64,000 nt of DNA from Streptomyces sp. CB02414 (GTDB taxonomy: Bacteria; Actinomycetota; Actinomycetes; Streptomycetales; Streptomycetaceae): the NCBI RefSeq assembly GCF_001905385.1, contig NZ_LIPF01000001.1:486765-550764 (forward strand), given 5' to 3'. The first letter of the stretch is position 1. The number at the start of each line of letters is the position of its first letter. A program made the translations under genes and the position numbers. This document shows positions 47,501 through 55,722 of the stretch, one piece after another. Below the pieces are notes generated by a model. The model worked only from the letters and a program-made list of their open reading frames with translations, did not search any database and was not told the DNA's origin.

Positions 47501-48236
47501 CGAACGCCCCCGGATCGAGCAACCGCGCGTGCAGCGCCCGCAGCTCGGGCCCCGGGTCGGCGCCGAGCCGGTCCGCGAGCAGGCGGCGTACGTCCTCGTA
47601 GGCGGCCAGCGCCTCGGCGGTGCGGCCGGTGTCGCGCAGGGCGCGCAGCCGCAGTGCCTGGAGGGACTCGTCCAGGGGGTGGCCGTCGCACAGCGCGGTC
47701 AGCTCCGGCAGGGAGTGCTCGGCCTGCCCCAGGTGCAGGGCGGCGGAGTGGCGGGCGCGCAGGGCGTCCAGGTGCCGCGCCTCCCAGCGGGCCGCCTCGG
47801 CGGTGCGGTCGGGCAGGTCGGCGAGGGCCGGGGCGTTCCACAGGCCGAGGGCGTCGTCGAGCACGACGGCCGCCTTGGCGGGGTCGCCGTCGGCGAGGGC
47901 GCGGGTGCCCTCGCCGGCCAGCCGGTCGAAACGGTGCAGGTCGATGTCGTCGGGGCCGGCGGTGAGCCGGTAGCCGCCGTCGGCGGAGGCCACCGCGTCC
48001 GCGCCGAGCGCCCGGCGCAGCCGTCCGACCAGCGCCTGGAGCGCACCCGGCGCGTCGGCGGGCGGGTCGCCCGCCCACACCTCCTCCACGAGCAGCCCCG
48101 CGGGCACGGTGCGGCCGGCCCGCAGGGCGAGCACGGTCAGCAGTGCGCGCAACCGCGCCCCGCCGACGGGGACGGCCGTGCCGTCGGGGCGGAGTGCCTG
48201 TGTGGTGCCGAGGATGCGATAGCGCACGGGCTCCAT
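44562..48236 (-). CDS. Large AfsR/SARP-like regulator with NTPase and TPR-like regions
   Basis: 1224 residues from ATG 48236 (MEPVRYRILG); an ATG at 48251 is an alternative. Order: SARP-type DNA-binding winged helix (about 1-95, ARLRALLTVLALRAGRTVPA), bacterial transcriptional activation domain (about 100-245), a Pro/Ala-rich linker of over 100 residues with repeated Ala-Pro-Ala units, an NB-ARC-like ATPase (Walker A LLGPGGAGKTRLS; Walker B MLIVLDNCEHV), and a long helical/TPR-like C-terminus. This architecture is that of SARP pathway activators such as AfsR. No biosynthetic gene cluster lies within reach here, so its targets are unknown. Confidence 0.9.
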   Translation of the reverse strand: MEPVRYRILGTTQALRPDGTAVPVGGARLRALLTVLALRAGRTVPAGLLVEEVWAGDPPADAPGALQALVGRLRRALGADAVASADGGYRLTAGPDDIDLHRFDRLAGEGTRALADGDPAKAAVVLDDALGLWNAPALADLPDRTAEAARWEARHLDALRARHSAALHLGQAEHSLPELTALCDGHPLDESLQALRLRALRDTGRTAEALAAYEDVRRLLADRLGADPGPELRALHARLLDPGAFDPSSATRPGAPVTGPATSAEGPGAPAAGPSGSAARPGAPAAPAPPARTEAPADPAGPATPAATRPDVPADPAAHPAPAAPARPGTAAPASPHAAPSGDSTAYPAPAAPADPTAPADPTAHPAPAAPVGTGGSDGASAPRPRGNLRARLTSFVGRDSDLDVLRADLATTRLVTLLGPGGAGKTRLSQEAAEGAGEPARDGAWLAELAPVDDPGAVPEAVLTALGARETVLYGAGAEEMRAVAASDRQATAVERLVEHCGRRRMLIVLDNCEHVVDAAARLAEDLLARCPNLTVLATSREPLGVPGELLRPVEPLPEPAALRLLADRGAAARPGFRPDADEETAHACAEICRRLDGLPLAIELAAARLRMLTPRQIADRLDDRFRLLTSGSRTVLPRQQTLRAVVDWSWELLDDEERDVLRRLSVFAGGCDLAAAEAVCGPAALEALGSLVDKSLVVAAPSGSDGMRYRLLETVAEYAAERLDETGGRAAAERAHLTYYRELARTTDPLLRGPGQLTAIERLEREYENLRTALRHAIAERDEQEALSLALSLVWYWQMRDLRVEARNWFSEVMTLGPDPFAEPVRPAAPVWERCTAAPPPMTGEVLAEARRGVHLAHLACMDTELDAWQNPAAKRKLRVISETYEPGMPQTCAPPGLLWFFAVMLSGDMERLRVIMDAAVRTCRETPGYDWALAGSLQMRANFLANRTEWAGDAAGDADEALEIYRRLGDAWGTAEALAARAEAREREGEFRLAAADYREAARHAERLGAHAQVDVLEARLGSVLLEEGENEEGERILYAVIDRADGAGHSGAMPAARLFLAGWLGMTGRTAEARVQLRLLREDFAISHFIVFDAFILAAEAWIATLEDRHEECLDKVRKALEKAEDPLSSAVAPHMRSGYLTIAAMALARVDGGRRAADAARCIGAAEAMLPPEHVSMGLERDARVRATARVREVLDAEAYEAAYAEGAALSPREAVALV

Positions 48237-48396
48237 TGTCCCTGCTGCCATCGGAGCCGGTCACGGGGTTTTGCCGGTGCGGCGCGTCCCCGGCGCCCGG
48301 AACCTCCCGCCGACCGCGAGACGTTTCCCCGGTGCGCCCGGTACGGTCGGGCAGTCCTCGTCAGTCCCGCACCCGCCGAACAGTCCAGGGAGCCCC

Positions 48397-49194
48397 ATGA
48401 CCACCGCCCACCTCCGCCGGAGCGACCGGCGGATCAGTCCCGTCTTCCTCGGGATCGTCGCCGTCACCGCGGTCACGGGCTGGGCCACCTGGACCGGGTT
48501 CGCGGAGCAGCCGGGCGTGGCCGTGTTCCTGTTCGTGACGGGCGCCTGGGTCGTGTCGCTGTGCCTGCACGAGTACGCGCACGCGCGCACCGCCCTGCAC
48601 AGCGGGGACATCTCGGTCGGCGCGAAGGGCTACCTCACGCTGAACCCGGTAAAGTACACGCACGCCCTGCTGAGCATCGTGCTGCCGGTGCTGTTCGTGA
48701 TCATGGGCGGGATCGGTCTGCCGGGCGGTGCCGTCTTCATCGAGCGCGGGCGGATCCGGGGCCGCTGGCGGCACAGCCTGATTTCGGCGGCCGGCCCGCT
48801 GACGAACGTGCTGTTCGCGATCGTCTGCACGGCGCCATTCTGGCTGGACGCGCTGGACGGCGTGCCGCGCGACTTCCGGATCGCGCTGGCCTTCCTCGCG
48901 CTGCTCCAGGTCACGGCGGCGATCCTGAACTTCCTGCCGGTGCCGGGCCTGGACGGCTACGGGGTGATCGAGCCGTGGCTGTCGTACAACGTGCGGCGGC
49001 AGGTGGAGCCGCTGGCGCCGTTCGGGCTGCTGATCGTGTTCGCGCTGCTGTGGATCCCGGCGGTCAACGGCGTGTTCTTCGACGCGATCGACGCGATCCT
49101 GCGCTCCCTCGGGATCGGCGAGATCGACACCTACTGCGGCTTCGAGCTGTACCGCTTCTGGCAGACGGACGAGCTGTGCGCGGTCAGCCCGTGA
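48397..49194 (+). CDS. M50-family (site-2-protease-like) membrane metalloprotease
   Basis: 265 residues, ATG 48397 with AGGGAG. Multiple membrane segments. The zinc site HEYAHAR (HExxH) lies in the second helix, and VPGLDGYGVIE supplies the distal Asp of the family. These features match site-2 proteases and related membrane peptidases that act on membrane-embedded substrates or as stand-alone rhomboid-like housekeepers. Its stop overlaps by 11 bases the end of a convergent small gene. Confidence 0.88.
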   Translation: MTTAHLRRSDRRISPVFLGIVAVTAVTGWATWTGFAEQPGVAVFLFVTGAWVVSLCLHEYAHARTALHSGDISVGAKGYLTLNPVKYTHALLSIVLPVLFVIMGGIGLPGGAVFIERGRIRGRWRHSLISAAGPLTNVLFAIVCTAPFWLDALDGVPRDFRIALAFLALLQVTAAILNFLPVPGLDGYGVIEPWLSYNVRRQVEPLAPFGLLIVFALLWIPAVNGVFFDAIDAILRSLGIGEIDTYCGFELYRFWQTDELCAVSP

Positions 49195-49375
49195 CGGAGG
49201 CGGCGCGCCGGGCGTCCCGGCCCCGCTTCACGTAGTACCAGCACATGTTGGACGACACACCGGACAGCAGCACCCACACGACGCCGATCACGACGCTGCC
49301 CTGCACGAAGGAGACGACGGCGGCGGCCACCGCGAGGACGCAGACGGCCAGGGCGTAGAGGGCGAGGCGGGGCAT
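49184..49375 (-). CDS. Small two-helix membrane protein
   Basis: 63 residues from ATG 49375 with AGGAG. Two hydrophobic segments (ALYALAVCVLAVAAAVVSFV and VVIGVVWVLLSGVSSNMCWY) and a basic C-terminus. No known family. Convergent with the M50 protease gene. Confidence 0.7.
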   Translation of the reverse strand: MPRLALYALAVCVLAVAAAVVSFVQGSVVIGVVWVLLSGVSSNMCWYYVKRGRDARRAASVTG

Positions 49376-49451
49376 GGGGCGGGCTCCTGTCGGGGGACAC
49401 GTGCGGGTACTGCGCCGGCGCGGCCGGCACCCACCAGTGTCCCCCATCGCC

Positions 49452-50159
49452 TCACACGTCCGTGACGCGGAGCCCGGCGTGTGCCTTGTAGCGGCGGTTG
49501 ACGGAGATCAGGTTGGCGACGAGCGACTCGACCTGGTGGGCGTTGCGCAGCCGCCCGGCGAAGACGCCGCGCATGCCGGCGATGCGCCCGGCGAGGGCCT
49601 GGACGATCTCCACGTCGGCGCGGGCCTCGCCGAGCACCATCACGTCGGTGTCGATCTCGTCGATGGCGGGGTCCTGGAGGAGGACCGCCGACAGGTGGTG
49701 GAAGGCGGCGGTGACCCGGCTGTCCGGCAGCAGCGCGGCGGCCTGTTCGGCGGCGCTGCCCTCCTCGGGCTTGAGCGCGTAGGCGCCCTTCTTGTCGAAG
49801 CCGAGCGGGTTGACGCAGTCGACGACGAGCTTGCCGGCCAGTTCCGCGCGCAGGGACTCGAGTGTCTTCCCGTGGCCGTCCCACGGCACGGCGACGATCA
49901 CGACGTCGCTGCGGCGGGCGGTCTCGGCGTTGTCGGCGCCCTCGACGCCGTGCCCGATCTCCTCGGCGGCGGCCTCGGCACGCTCGGCGGCGCGCGAGCC
50001 GACGATCACCTTCTGGCCCGCCTTGGCGAGGCGGTAGGCGAGGCCCTTGCCCTGGGGGCCGGTGCCACCGAGTACGCCGACGACCAGCCCGGAGACGTCG
50101 GGCAGGTCCCAGGGGTCCTTGGCGGGGGCCTTCTGTGCAGCACTGTCGGTAGAGGTCAT
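49452..50159 (-). CDS. npdG: NADPH:coenzyme F420 oxidoreductase-like protein
   Basis: 235 residues. Reduces or oxidises F420 with NADP. A Rossmann site (VGVLGGTGPQGKGLAYRLAKAG) with the NADP-binding SRAAERA loop, then IVAVPWDGH and DCVNPLGFDKKGAY, and a C-terminal helix bundle are typical of the F420-dependent NADP reductase (Fno/NpdG) family. The first 25 residues before the Rossmann fold form a short extension. Symbol used in the family sense. Confidence 0.88.
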   Translation of the reverse strand: MTSTDSAAQKAPAKDPWDLPDVSGLVVGVLGGTGPQGKGLAYRLAKAGQKVIVGSRAAERAEAAAEEIGHGVEGADNAETARRSDVVIVAVPWDGHGKTLESLRAELAGKLVVDCVNPLGFDKKGAYALKPEEGSAAEQAAALLPDSRVTAAFHHLSAVLLQDPAIDEIDTDVMVLGEARADVEIVQALAGRIAGMRGVFAGRLRNAHQVESLVANLISVNRRYKAHAGLRVTDV

Positions 50160-50322
50160 GGGCCGACCCTACGTCCGTCCCGGCCGCCGCACGGGCTGAG
50201 GTCCCACCCGGCGCCGGAGACCGGCGCACCGGTCACCCGGCCGCCCCCGGCCGTCCCCGGACCGGGCGAACCGGGAGCGAACACCGGGTACCGGGGCGTC
50301 GGTTGCGGCAGGATGCGGGCGC

Positions 50323-50925
50323 ATGGACGCCGTACGGGTCGCGCTGCTGCGGGAAGTGCTCGCCGGGACCGAGTGGCTGGGGGCCACCCGGAGGTTCGCG
50401 GGGGCGCTCAGGGGGTCGGTGGTGCCGCACGGGGGCGGGCTGCTGCTGGTCGGCACCGCCGGGTACGAGCCGTGGCACCTGGCGGCGCACCTGGTGGACG
50501 AGGCAGCCTGGTCCGGGACGCCGGAGCTGGCCCCCACCCTCGTACGGCACGACGCCCGCCCCTCGGACCCGGCGCACCTGGCCGTCGGCCTCGGCCGGCT
50601 GGCGGCGGCCCGGCGCGGGGAGACGCTGCTCGTGGTGACGCCCGACGACCCCGGCGCCCCGCTCCTGGAACGGGTGCACGACGCCCGCCGGGCCGGCGTC
50701 ACGGTGCTGGCGCTGGGCAGCGGGGAGCGGGAGCTGACGGCCATGGCGCACGAGACGCTGACCGTGCCGGACGGCGCCGAGCTGGACCTGGACACGGTGC
50801 AGCACCTGGTCAGCGCGGCGGCCGGCGAGAACGCGGTACCGCCCCCGCGCGGCCCGCGCCGCTTCCGCGACCGCCTGTCCCGCCTGGCCGACCACCTGAC
50901 GGCGCCGCCGCCGTCGCGCTGGTGA
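50323..50925 (+). CDS. Hypothetical protein, SIS-like segment
   Basis: 200 residues, ATG 50323. The central part (HGGGLLLVGTAGYEPWHLAA, then LLVVTPDDPGAPLLERVHDA, then GVTVLALGSGERELTAMAHE) alternates strands and helices much like a SIS sugar-phosphate-binding fold. No enzymatic motif is clear. A Pro/Arg-rich tail follows. Function unknown. Confidence 0.65.
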   Translation: MDAVRVALLREVLAGTEWLGATRRFAGALRGSVVPHGGGLLLVGTAGYEPWHLAAHLVDEAAWSGTPELAPTLVRHDARPSDPAHLAVGLGRLAAARRGETLLVVTPDDPGAPLLERVHDARRAGVTVLALGSGERELTAMAHETLTVPDGAELDLDTVQHLVSAAAGENAVPPPRGPRRFRDRLSRLADHLTAPPPSRW

Positions 50926-50958
50926 CGGCCGGCACCGGGGTGTCCTCGGGACGGCCGG

Positions 50959-51189
50959 TCAGTCCTCGTCCGGCCGGCCGGCCGGGGCGTCGTGCCACTT
51001 CGGGTCGTTCTCCCACTCGAGGTTGCGCTCGCGGGCCGTCCGCATCGCGTGCTCGGCCTCGGTGCGGGAGGCGTACGGTCCGAAGCGGTCCTTTCCCGGG
51101 CAGTCCGGGCCCTCCTCGACCTTCTGGTGCTCCAGGCAGTAGTACCACTCGCCCGGTTTTCCGACCGTGCGCTTCTTGAACAGGGCCAT
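50959..51189 (-). CDS. Small conserved-looking hypothetical protein
   Basis: 76 residues from ATG 51189 with AAAGGAG. Begins [20 protein letters not shown], has two Cys ([16 protein letters not shown]) and an arm [21 protein letters not shown] that resembles SPOR/WGR-like small repeats of actinobacteria. Soluble and charged. It is divergent from map with about 58 bases between starts, so it shares a promoter region with it. Confidence 0.78.
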   Translation of the reverse strand: MALFKKRTVGKPGEWYYCLEHQKVEEGPDCPGKDRFGPYASRTEAEHAMRTARERNLEWENDPKWHDAPAGRPDED

Positions 51190-51247
51190 GACCGGCTCCT
51201 TTCGCCAGGGACATGGTCTCGTATGCCCGCTGGTTAGACTCGCTGTC

Positions 51248-52108
51248 ATGTCTTCTGGCCAGTCGCTGCTCGTACCTGGGGAGCTCTCTCCCACCCGTTC
51301 CGTACCCGGAAACATCCGGCGGCCCGAGTATGTCGGCAAGCCCGCGCCGACGCCGTACACCGGCCCGGAGGTGCAGACGCCCGAGACGATCGAGGCGATG
51401 CGCGTGGCCGGGCGGATCGCGGCGCGGGCCATGGAGGAGGCCGCGAAGCTCATCGCGCCCGGCGTGACCACGGACGAGCTGGACCGGGTGGCGCACGCGT
51501 ACATGTGCGACCACGGCGCCTACCCGTCGACCCTGGGCTACCGCGGCTTCCCCAAGTCCCTGTGCAGCTCGGTCAACGAGGTCATCTGCCACGGCATCCC
51601 GGACTCGACGGTGCTGCGCGACGGCGACATCGTGAACCTGGACGTGACGGCGTACATCGGCGGCGTGCACGGCGACAACAACGCGACGTACCTGGTCGGC
51701 GACGTGGACGAGGAGAGCCGGCTGCTGGTCGAGCGGACCCGGGAGTCGCTGGCCCGCGCGATCAAGGCGGTCCGGCCGGGCCGGCAGATCAACATCATCG
51801 GCCGGGTCATCGAGTCGTACGCGAAGCGGTTCGGGTACGGGGTGGTGCGGGACTTCACCGGGCACGGGATCAACTCGTCGTTCCACTCGGGGCTCATCGT
51901 CCCGCACTACGACAGCCCGCACGCCACCACCGTCATCCAGCCCGGGATGACCTTCACGATCGAGCCGATGCTGACGCTCGGGACCCACGAGTACGACATG
52001 TGGGACGACGGCTGGACGGTCGTGACGAAGGACCGCAAGCGGACGGCGCAGTTCGAGCACACCCTGGTGGTGACCGACTCCGGCGCCGAGATCCTGACCC
52101 TTCCGTAG
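51248..52108 (+). CDS. map: Methionine aminopeptidase, type I
   Basis: Removes the N-terminal Met from new proteins. 286 residues from ATG 51248. The five metal ligands are seen in NLDVTAYI (Asp), [10 protein letters not shown] (Asp), RDFTGHGI (His), FTIEPML (Glu) and QFEHTLV (Glu). A roughly 40-residue N-terminal extension with a PRR/PRPEY-like Pro-rich segment marks the longer actinobacterial form. Followed by a very strong terminator. Confidence 0.95.
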   Translation: MSSGQSLLVPGELSPTRSVPGNIRRPEYVGKPAPTPYTGPEVQTPETIEAMRVAGRIAARAMEEAAKLIAPGVTTDELDRVAHAYMCDHGAYPSTLGYRGFPKSLCSSVNEVICHGIPDSTVLRDGDIVNLDVTAYIGGVHGDNNATYLVGDVDEESRLLVERTRESLARAIKAVRPGRQINIIGRVIESYAKRFGYGVVRDFTGHGINSSFHSGLIVPHYDSPHATTVIQPGMTFTIEPMLTLGTHEYDMWDDGWTVVTKDRKRTAQFEHTLVVTDSGAEILTLP

Positions 52109-52124
52109 CCTCCCTGCACCCTCC

Positions 52125-52154
52125 ACGGCCCGCTCTCCTCGGAGAGCGGGCCGT
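52125..52154 (+). terminator. map terminator
   Basis: ACGGCCCGCTCTCC (52125-52138), TC, GGAGAGCGGGCCGT (52141-52154): perfect 14-bp stem and a T-run (TTT) after it, the cleanest intrinsic terminator in the window. Confidence 0.92.
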
Positions 52155-52202
52155 TTCGCGTCCCAGTGGGTACGCTTTTACCGACAGGCCGTCGGCAAGC
52201 TA

Positions 52203-52230
52203 TTGACTTAGGTAAGCCTAACCATAGAAA
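52203..52230 (+). promoter_or_regulatory. Heme-oxygenase promoter with iron box
   Basis: -35 TTGACT (52203-52208), 16-base spacer, -10 TAGAAA (52225-52230). The iron box TTAGGTAAGCCTAACCATA (52208-52226) fills the spacer and matches the DmdR/IdeR consensus closely. The expected start of transcription falls near the ATG. Confidence 0.78.
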
Positions 52231-52239
52231 ATCATGCTC

Positions 52240-52887
52240 ATGGACTCCTTCTCGACGCTCATCCGCACCGCCTCCCACGAGCAGCACGTGGAGGCGGAGA
52301 CCTCGACGTTCATGAGCGACCTGCTGGGCGGGCGGCTCGGCGTCGACGCCTACGCGCGCTACACCGAGCAGCTGTGGTTCGTCTACGAGGCCCTGGAGGC
52401 CGGGGCGGGCCGGCTGGCGTCGGACCCGGTGGCCGGGCCGTTCGTCCGGCCTGAGCTGATGCGGCTGGCCTCCCTGGAGCGGGACCTGGCGCACCTGCGG
52501 GGCCCGGAGTGGCGCGCGGGGATGACCGCCCTGCCCCCGACCGAGGAGTACGCGGCCCGGGTCCGCGAGTGCGCCGGGAGCTGGCCGGCGGGGTACGTCG
52601 CCCACCACTACACCCGCTACCTCGGCGACCTGTCCGGCGGCCAGATCATCCGCGACAAGGCGGAGCGGACGTGGGGCTTCGCCAGGAAGGGCGACGGGGT
52701 CCGGTTCTACGTCTTCGAGGAGATCACCAACCCGGCCGCCTTCAAGCGCGAGTACCGGGAGCTGCTGGACGGCATCCGTGCGGACGACCTGGAGAAGCAG
52801 CGGGTCGTCGCCGAGTGCAAGCGGGCCTTCGCGCTGAACACGGGGGTCTTCCGGGCGCTGGGCGAGGAGTTCCCGCTCACCGCGTGA
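52240..52887 (+). CDS. hmuO: Heme oxygenase
   Basis: Breaks heme to biliverdin, CO and iron in the cytoplasm. 215 residues from ATG 52240 (an in-frame ATG at 52234 is also possible). Bacterial heme oxygenase features: RTASHEQHVEAE (proximal His), YTEQLWFVYEALE and the distal-helix motif RYLGDLSGGQII. Very little leader separates the promoter from the start, so the mRNA may be leaderless or nearly so. The iron box places it under the DmdR-type repressor, in line with the HtaA and HmuTUV genes nearby. Confidence 0.93.
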   Translation: MDSFSTLIRTASHEQHVEAETSTFMSDLLGGRLGVDAYARYTEQLWFVYEALEAGAGRLASDPVAGPFVRPELMRLASLERDLAHLRGPEWRAGMTALPPTEEYAARVRECAGSWPAGYVAHHYTRYLGDLSGGQIIRDKAERTWGFARKGDGVRFYVFEEITNPAAFKREYRELLDGIRADDLEKQRVVAECKRAFALNTGVFRALGEEFPLTA

Positions 52888-52913
52888 GCGACGCCGGCGC
52901 CCCCGCGGACGTG

Positions 52914-52950
52914 CCGGTCCCCCTCGGCCGCCTGGGCGGAGGGGGACCGG
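52914..52950. terminator. Terminator between heme oxygenase and small secreted-protein gene
   Basis: CCGGTCCCCCTC (52914-52925) and GAGGGGGACCGG (52939-52950): perfect 12-bp stem between convergent genes, serving both. Confidence 0.78.
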
Positions 52951-52969
52951 AAGCGAACGGCTCTGCGGC

Positions 52970-53185
52970 TCAGTTGTCGATGTCGTAGTCGTCGCTGCGG
53001 CAGTTGATGCCGCCGTAGGTCACGTCGCTGCCGGTGATCTCCGTGGAGACACTGCCGAAGTACGGGCTGCAGGTGGCGTCCTCGTCACCGTGCAGGGAGC
53101 CGTCGAAGGCGGTGGCCGTCGCGACGCCGCCGGCGGTCATGGCGGCGGTCAGCAGGACGGTGGCGAGCGCGGAGCGGATGCGCAT
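52970..53185 (-). CDS. Small secreted protein
   Basis: 71 residues, ATG 53185 with GAGAGGAAA. Signal peptide (MRIRSALATVLLTAAMTAGG... cleaved near TATA-FDG) and a 43-residue mature part with two Cys (SPYFGS and NCRSDD segments) that could pair. Acidic. No family recognised. Convergent with heme oxygenase. Confidence 0.75.
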   Translation of the reverse strand: MRIRSALATVLLTAAMTAGGVATATAFDGSLHGDEDATCSPYFGSVSTEITGSDVTYGGINCRSDDYDIDN

Positions 53186-53283
53186 GGATTTCCTCTCACA
53201 GGTGGACTTGAGGGAACGGTCACGCGAGAGGTAACCCCTCCCGCCCGCGCGCACACGCTGTTCCACCCGTACGGCGGCGCCTG

Positions 53284-53940
53284 TCACCGCTCCAGACGCA
53301 CCCGTCCGCCGATCTCCACCCAGCCCTCGGGCTGCGGCGCGGTCAGGATCTGCGAACCGGCCCCCTGGGTGATGTTCAGGGCCCGGCCCAGCCGCTCGGT
53401 CAGCAGCAGCGCCGCCGCGCCCGTCGCCTCGTCCTCGTCGATGCCGTCGTCGCGACCCGGAAACGCACGCGCCCGCACCCGCCCGGCCGGCTCGTCCTCC
53501 CACGCCCAGGCGTAGAGCCACTCCCCCGGCGGCGGCACGGCCAGGTCGTCGACCTCGGCGGCGGAGGCGTACTGGCGCAGAGTGCGCGGCGGGGCCCACT
53601 CGGGGCGCGCCTCGATCCAGCTGAACTCGCCGTCCAGCCGGGCGCCCACCATCCCGGCCGGGGTGACGAGTTCGGGTACGTCGAGCAGCCAGGCCGTGCC
53701 GACGCAGGGATGTCCGGCGAACGGCAGCCGCAGGGTGGGCGTGTAGATGTCGACGACGCCGCGCTCGGGGTCGTCGACGAACACGGTCTCGCTGAAACCG
53801 AGTTTCGCGGCGAGCTCCTGCCGTCCGGCGGGGTCGGGCAGCACGGAACCGTCCCGGACCACGCCGAGCTCGTTGCCGTATCCGCCGTTCGGCGCGCAGA
53901 AGACGCGCAGTACGTCGTAGTCGGTCACCGGAGCATTCAA
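53284..53940 (-). CDS. PhzF-family protein
   Basis: 218 residues, ATG 53940. PhzF-type isomerase/epimerase fold in short form: FCAPNGGYGNELGVV at the N-terminus, FSETVF, and LPFAGHPCVGTAWLL. PhzF itself isomerises dihydro-hydroxyanthranilate in phenazine synthesis, but most family members have no known substrate, and no phenazine genes are here. Confidence 0.87.
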   Translation of the reverse strand: MNAPVTDYDVLRVFCAPNGGYGNELGVVRDGSVLPDPAGRQELAAKLGFSETVFVDDPERGVVDIYTPTLRLPFAGHPCVGTAWLLDVPELVTPAGMVGARLDGEFSWIEARPEWAPPRTLRQYASAAEVDDLAVPPPGEWLYAWAWEDEPAGRVRARAFPGRDDGIDEDEATGAAALLLTERLGRALNITQGAGSQILTAPQPEGWVEIGGRVRLER

Positions 53941-54110
53941 GCATCGCGCGCGGGCCGGGGCGGCCGCGGACGTCCAGGACCAGGGGTCCCGGTGTCCGTT
54001 CCCTCGCCGCCCGTCGCATGCGGACGGTACCGAGGGTGGGCCGCCCCGGCCCGCAACGCCTTTCCGTTCCTGCCTCCTGCCTTCTGCCGCCTGCCGCCTG
54101 CCGCCTGCCG

Positions 54111-55670
54111 CTACGCCTGCGTGCGCCGCTTGCGTGCCGCGAACACCGCGCCCGCGCCGATCGCGACGGCGACGCCGGCCGCGCCCGCGAGGGCCGGGCC
54201 CGGGATGTCCGAGCCGGTGGAGGCGAGGCTGCCGCTGCCGATGGCCGAGCCGCCCGTGGTGGAACCGGTGCCGCCGATGGTGGTCCCGGTGCCGCCGGCC
54301 GTCGAGCCCGTGCCGCCGCCGGTGCCACCGGTGGTGCCCGAACCGCCGCTGCCGCCCGTGCCGCCGCCCGACGGGAGCCGCGCGTCCTCGCTCAGCGCCA
54401 CCGACAGGTCGACGGCGTCGAGGGCGGTGCCGGCGGTGTAGAAGTCGCCGAAGGCCTTCGCGCCGGCCTCGGTGAGCGTGGCGGCGACGCCGTCGACCGT
54501 GATGACGTCGTTCCGGGCGGTGAGGTCGGCGGACTTCGCCTTGAGATCGGCCAGGACGACACCCCTGGTCTGCGTGCCGAGGCTGTTCACGTCGGCGGTC
54601 AGCTTGCCGGTGCCGCCGTCGAGGGTGGCCTCGATGTTGCTCAGGGTCAGGTCGAGGCCGTAGGTGCCGTTCGTCTCGTGGCCCTTGAAGTTGACGGCGC
54701 CCTGGAAGGCGGCGGTCAGCTTGCCGGCGTCGGTGTCGTAGGTGCCGGTGGCGTCCTTGAAGGTGAAGGCGCCGTTGCCGGCCGCCTGGACGGCGCCGCC
54801 GGAGACGGTGACCTTCCCCTTGGCGACGGGACCGGTGACGTAGGAGCGGAAGGACTGCTTCACGCCCCAGCCGAGGGTGCCGTCGGCTATCTCGCCCTTG
54901 GCGGGAGCCTGCGTGGCGGAGGCGGACGGGGACGGGCCGGTGCCGTTCGTCCTCGACGGCGTCGGGTCCGGTGCCGGGGTCTCGGTCTTCGGCGGCGCGG
55001 TGGACGTGGTCTCGGTGGCCGACGGGGACGGCTCCGGCGACTGGGGCTCCTCGGTGGGGGACGGGGAGGCGGGCGGCGTGGTCGGCGTCTTCTCGACCAC
55101 CGTCAGCGGGTCGCCCGCGGCGCCCGCGTAACCCGGGCTGCCGAGGAACTCCCCGGCCTCAGCCGTGAGGGTGGTCGCCATCTCCTTCATGTCGCGGGTC
55201 ACGGCGACGGTGGCGAGGGGGACGTCGTCGCCCTCCGTGGTCTCGGGGGCGCCCTGGGAGGTGTCGACCTTCTTCACGTCGGCGGTGATCTCACCGGCCT
55301 TGCTGTCGAAGCGCACGTCGGTGAGGGTCACCTCGAAGCCGTGCGCCTCGGACGCGCTCACCAGGCCGCCCTTGAAGGCGAGTTCCACGGTGTGGCCGGT
55401 GGTGTCGTAGGTGCCGGCGCCGTCGACGAAGGTGAAGGCGCCGTTGCCGGCGGCCTGCGAGGCGCCGTCCGCCGTGGTGAAGCCGCCGAACATTCCCACG
55501 TAGGTGCGGTACGACTGCTTGATGCCCCAGGTCAGTTCGTAGTCCTTGAGGGGCATCTCGGCGGCCGAGGCGGTGGTCGTACCGACCGTGGCCAGCGCGG
55601 TCGCGCCGAGTGCGGCGGCCGTGGCCACGGCGGCGGCGAGTGCGGTGGAGCGGCGTCGTCTGACGGGCAT
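54111..55670 (-). CDS. HtaA-domain heme-binding surface protein with LAxTG sortase signal
   Basis: 519 residues from ATG 55670 with AAGGAGAA. Signal peptide (MPVRRRRSTALAAAVATAAA... ending TTASAA); two HtaA domains (about 40-220 and 275-430), each starting with a WGIKQSYRTYV or WGVKQSFRSYV type segment; a Pro/Thr/Ser-rich linker between; and a C-terminal Gly/Thr-rich stalk, LASTG, a membrane helix (LAGAAGVAVAIGAGAVFAA) and a basic tail. LAxTG is the class E sortase signal of Streptomyces. HtaA proteins of Corynebacterium bind hemin and hand it to HmuT (established), so this is the wall-linked heme receptor. Located 52 bases after the other HtaA gene. Confidence 0.88.
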   Translation of the reverse strand: MPVRRRRSTALAAAVATAAALGATALATVGTTTASAAEMPLKDYELTWGIKQSYRTYVGMFGGFTTADGASQAAGNGAFTFVDGAGTYDTTGHTVELAFKGGLVSASEAHGFEVTLTDVRFDSKAGEITADVKKVDTSQGAPETTEGDDVPLATVAVTRDMKEMATTLTAEAGEFLGSPGYAGAAGDPLTVVEKTPTTPPASPSPTEEPQSPEPSPSATETTSTAPPKTETPAPDPTPSRTNGTGPSPSASATQAPAKGEIADGTLGWGVKQSFRSYVTGPVAKGKVTVSGGAVQAAGNGAFTFKDATGTYDTDAGKLTAAFQGAVNFKGHETNGTYGLDLTLSNIEATLDGGTGKLTADVNSLGTQTRGVVLADLKAKSADLTARNDVITVDGVAATLTEAGAKAFGDFYTAGTALDAVDLSVALSEDARLPSGGGTGGSGGSGTTGGTGGGTGSTAGGTGTTIGGTGSTTGGSAIGSGSLASTGSDIPGPALAGAAGVAVAIGAGAVFAARKRRTQA

Positions 55671-55722
55671 GCTCGGTTCTCCTTGGGTGGCGGGCCGCCG
55701 GTGGGCGGCCGGTGTCGTCGGG

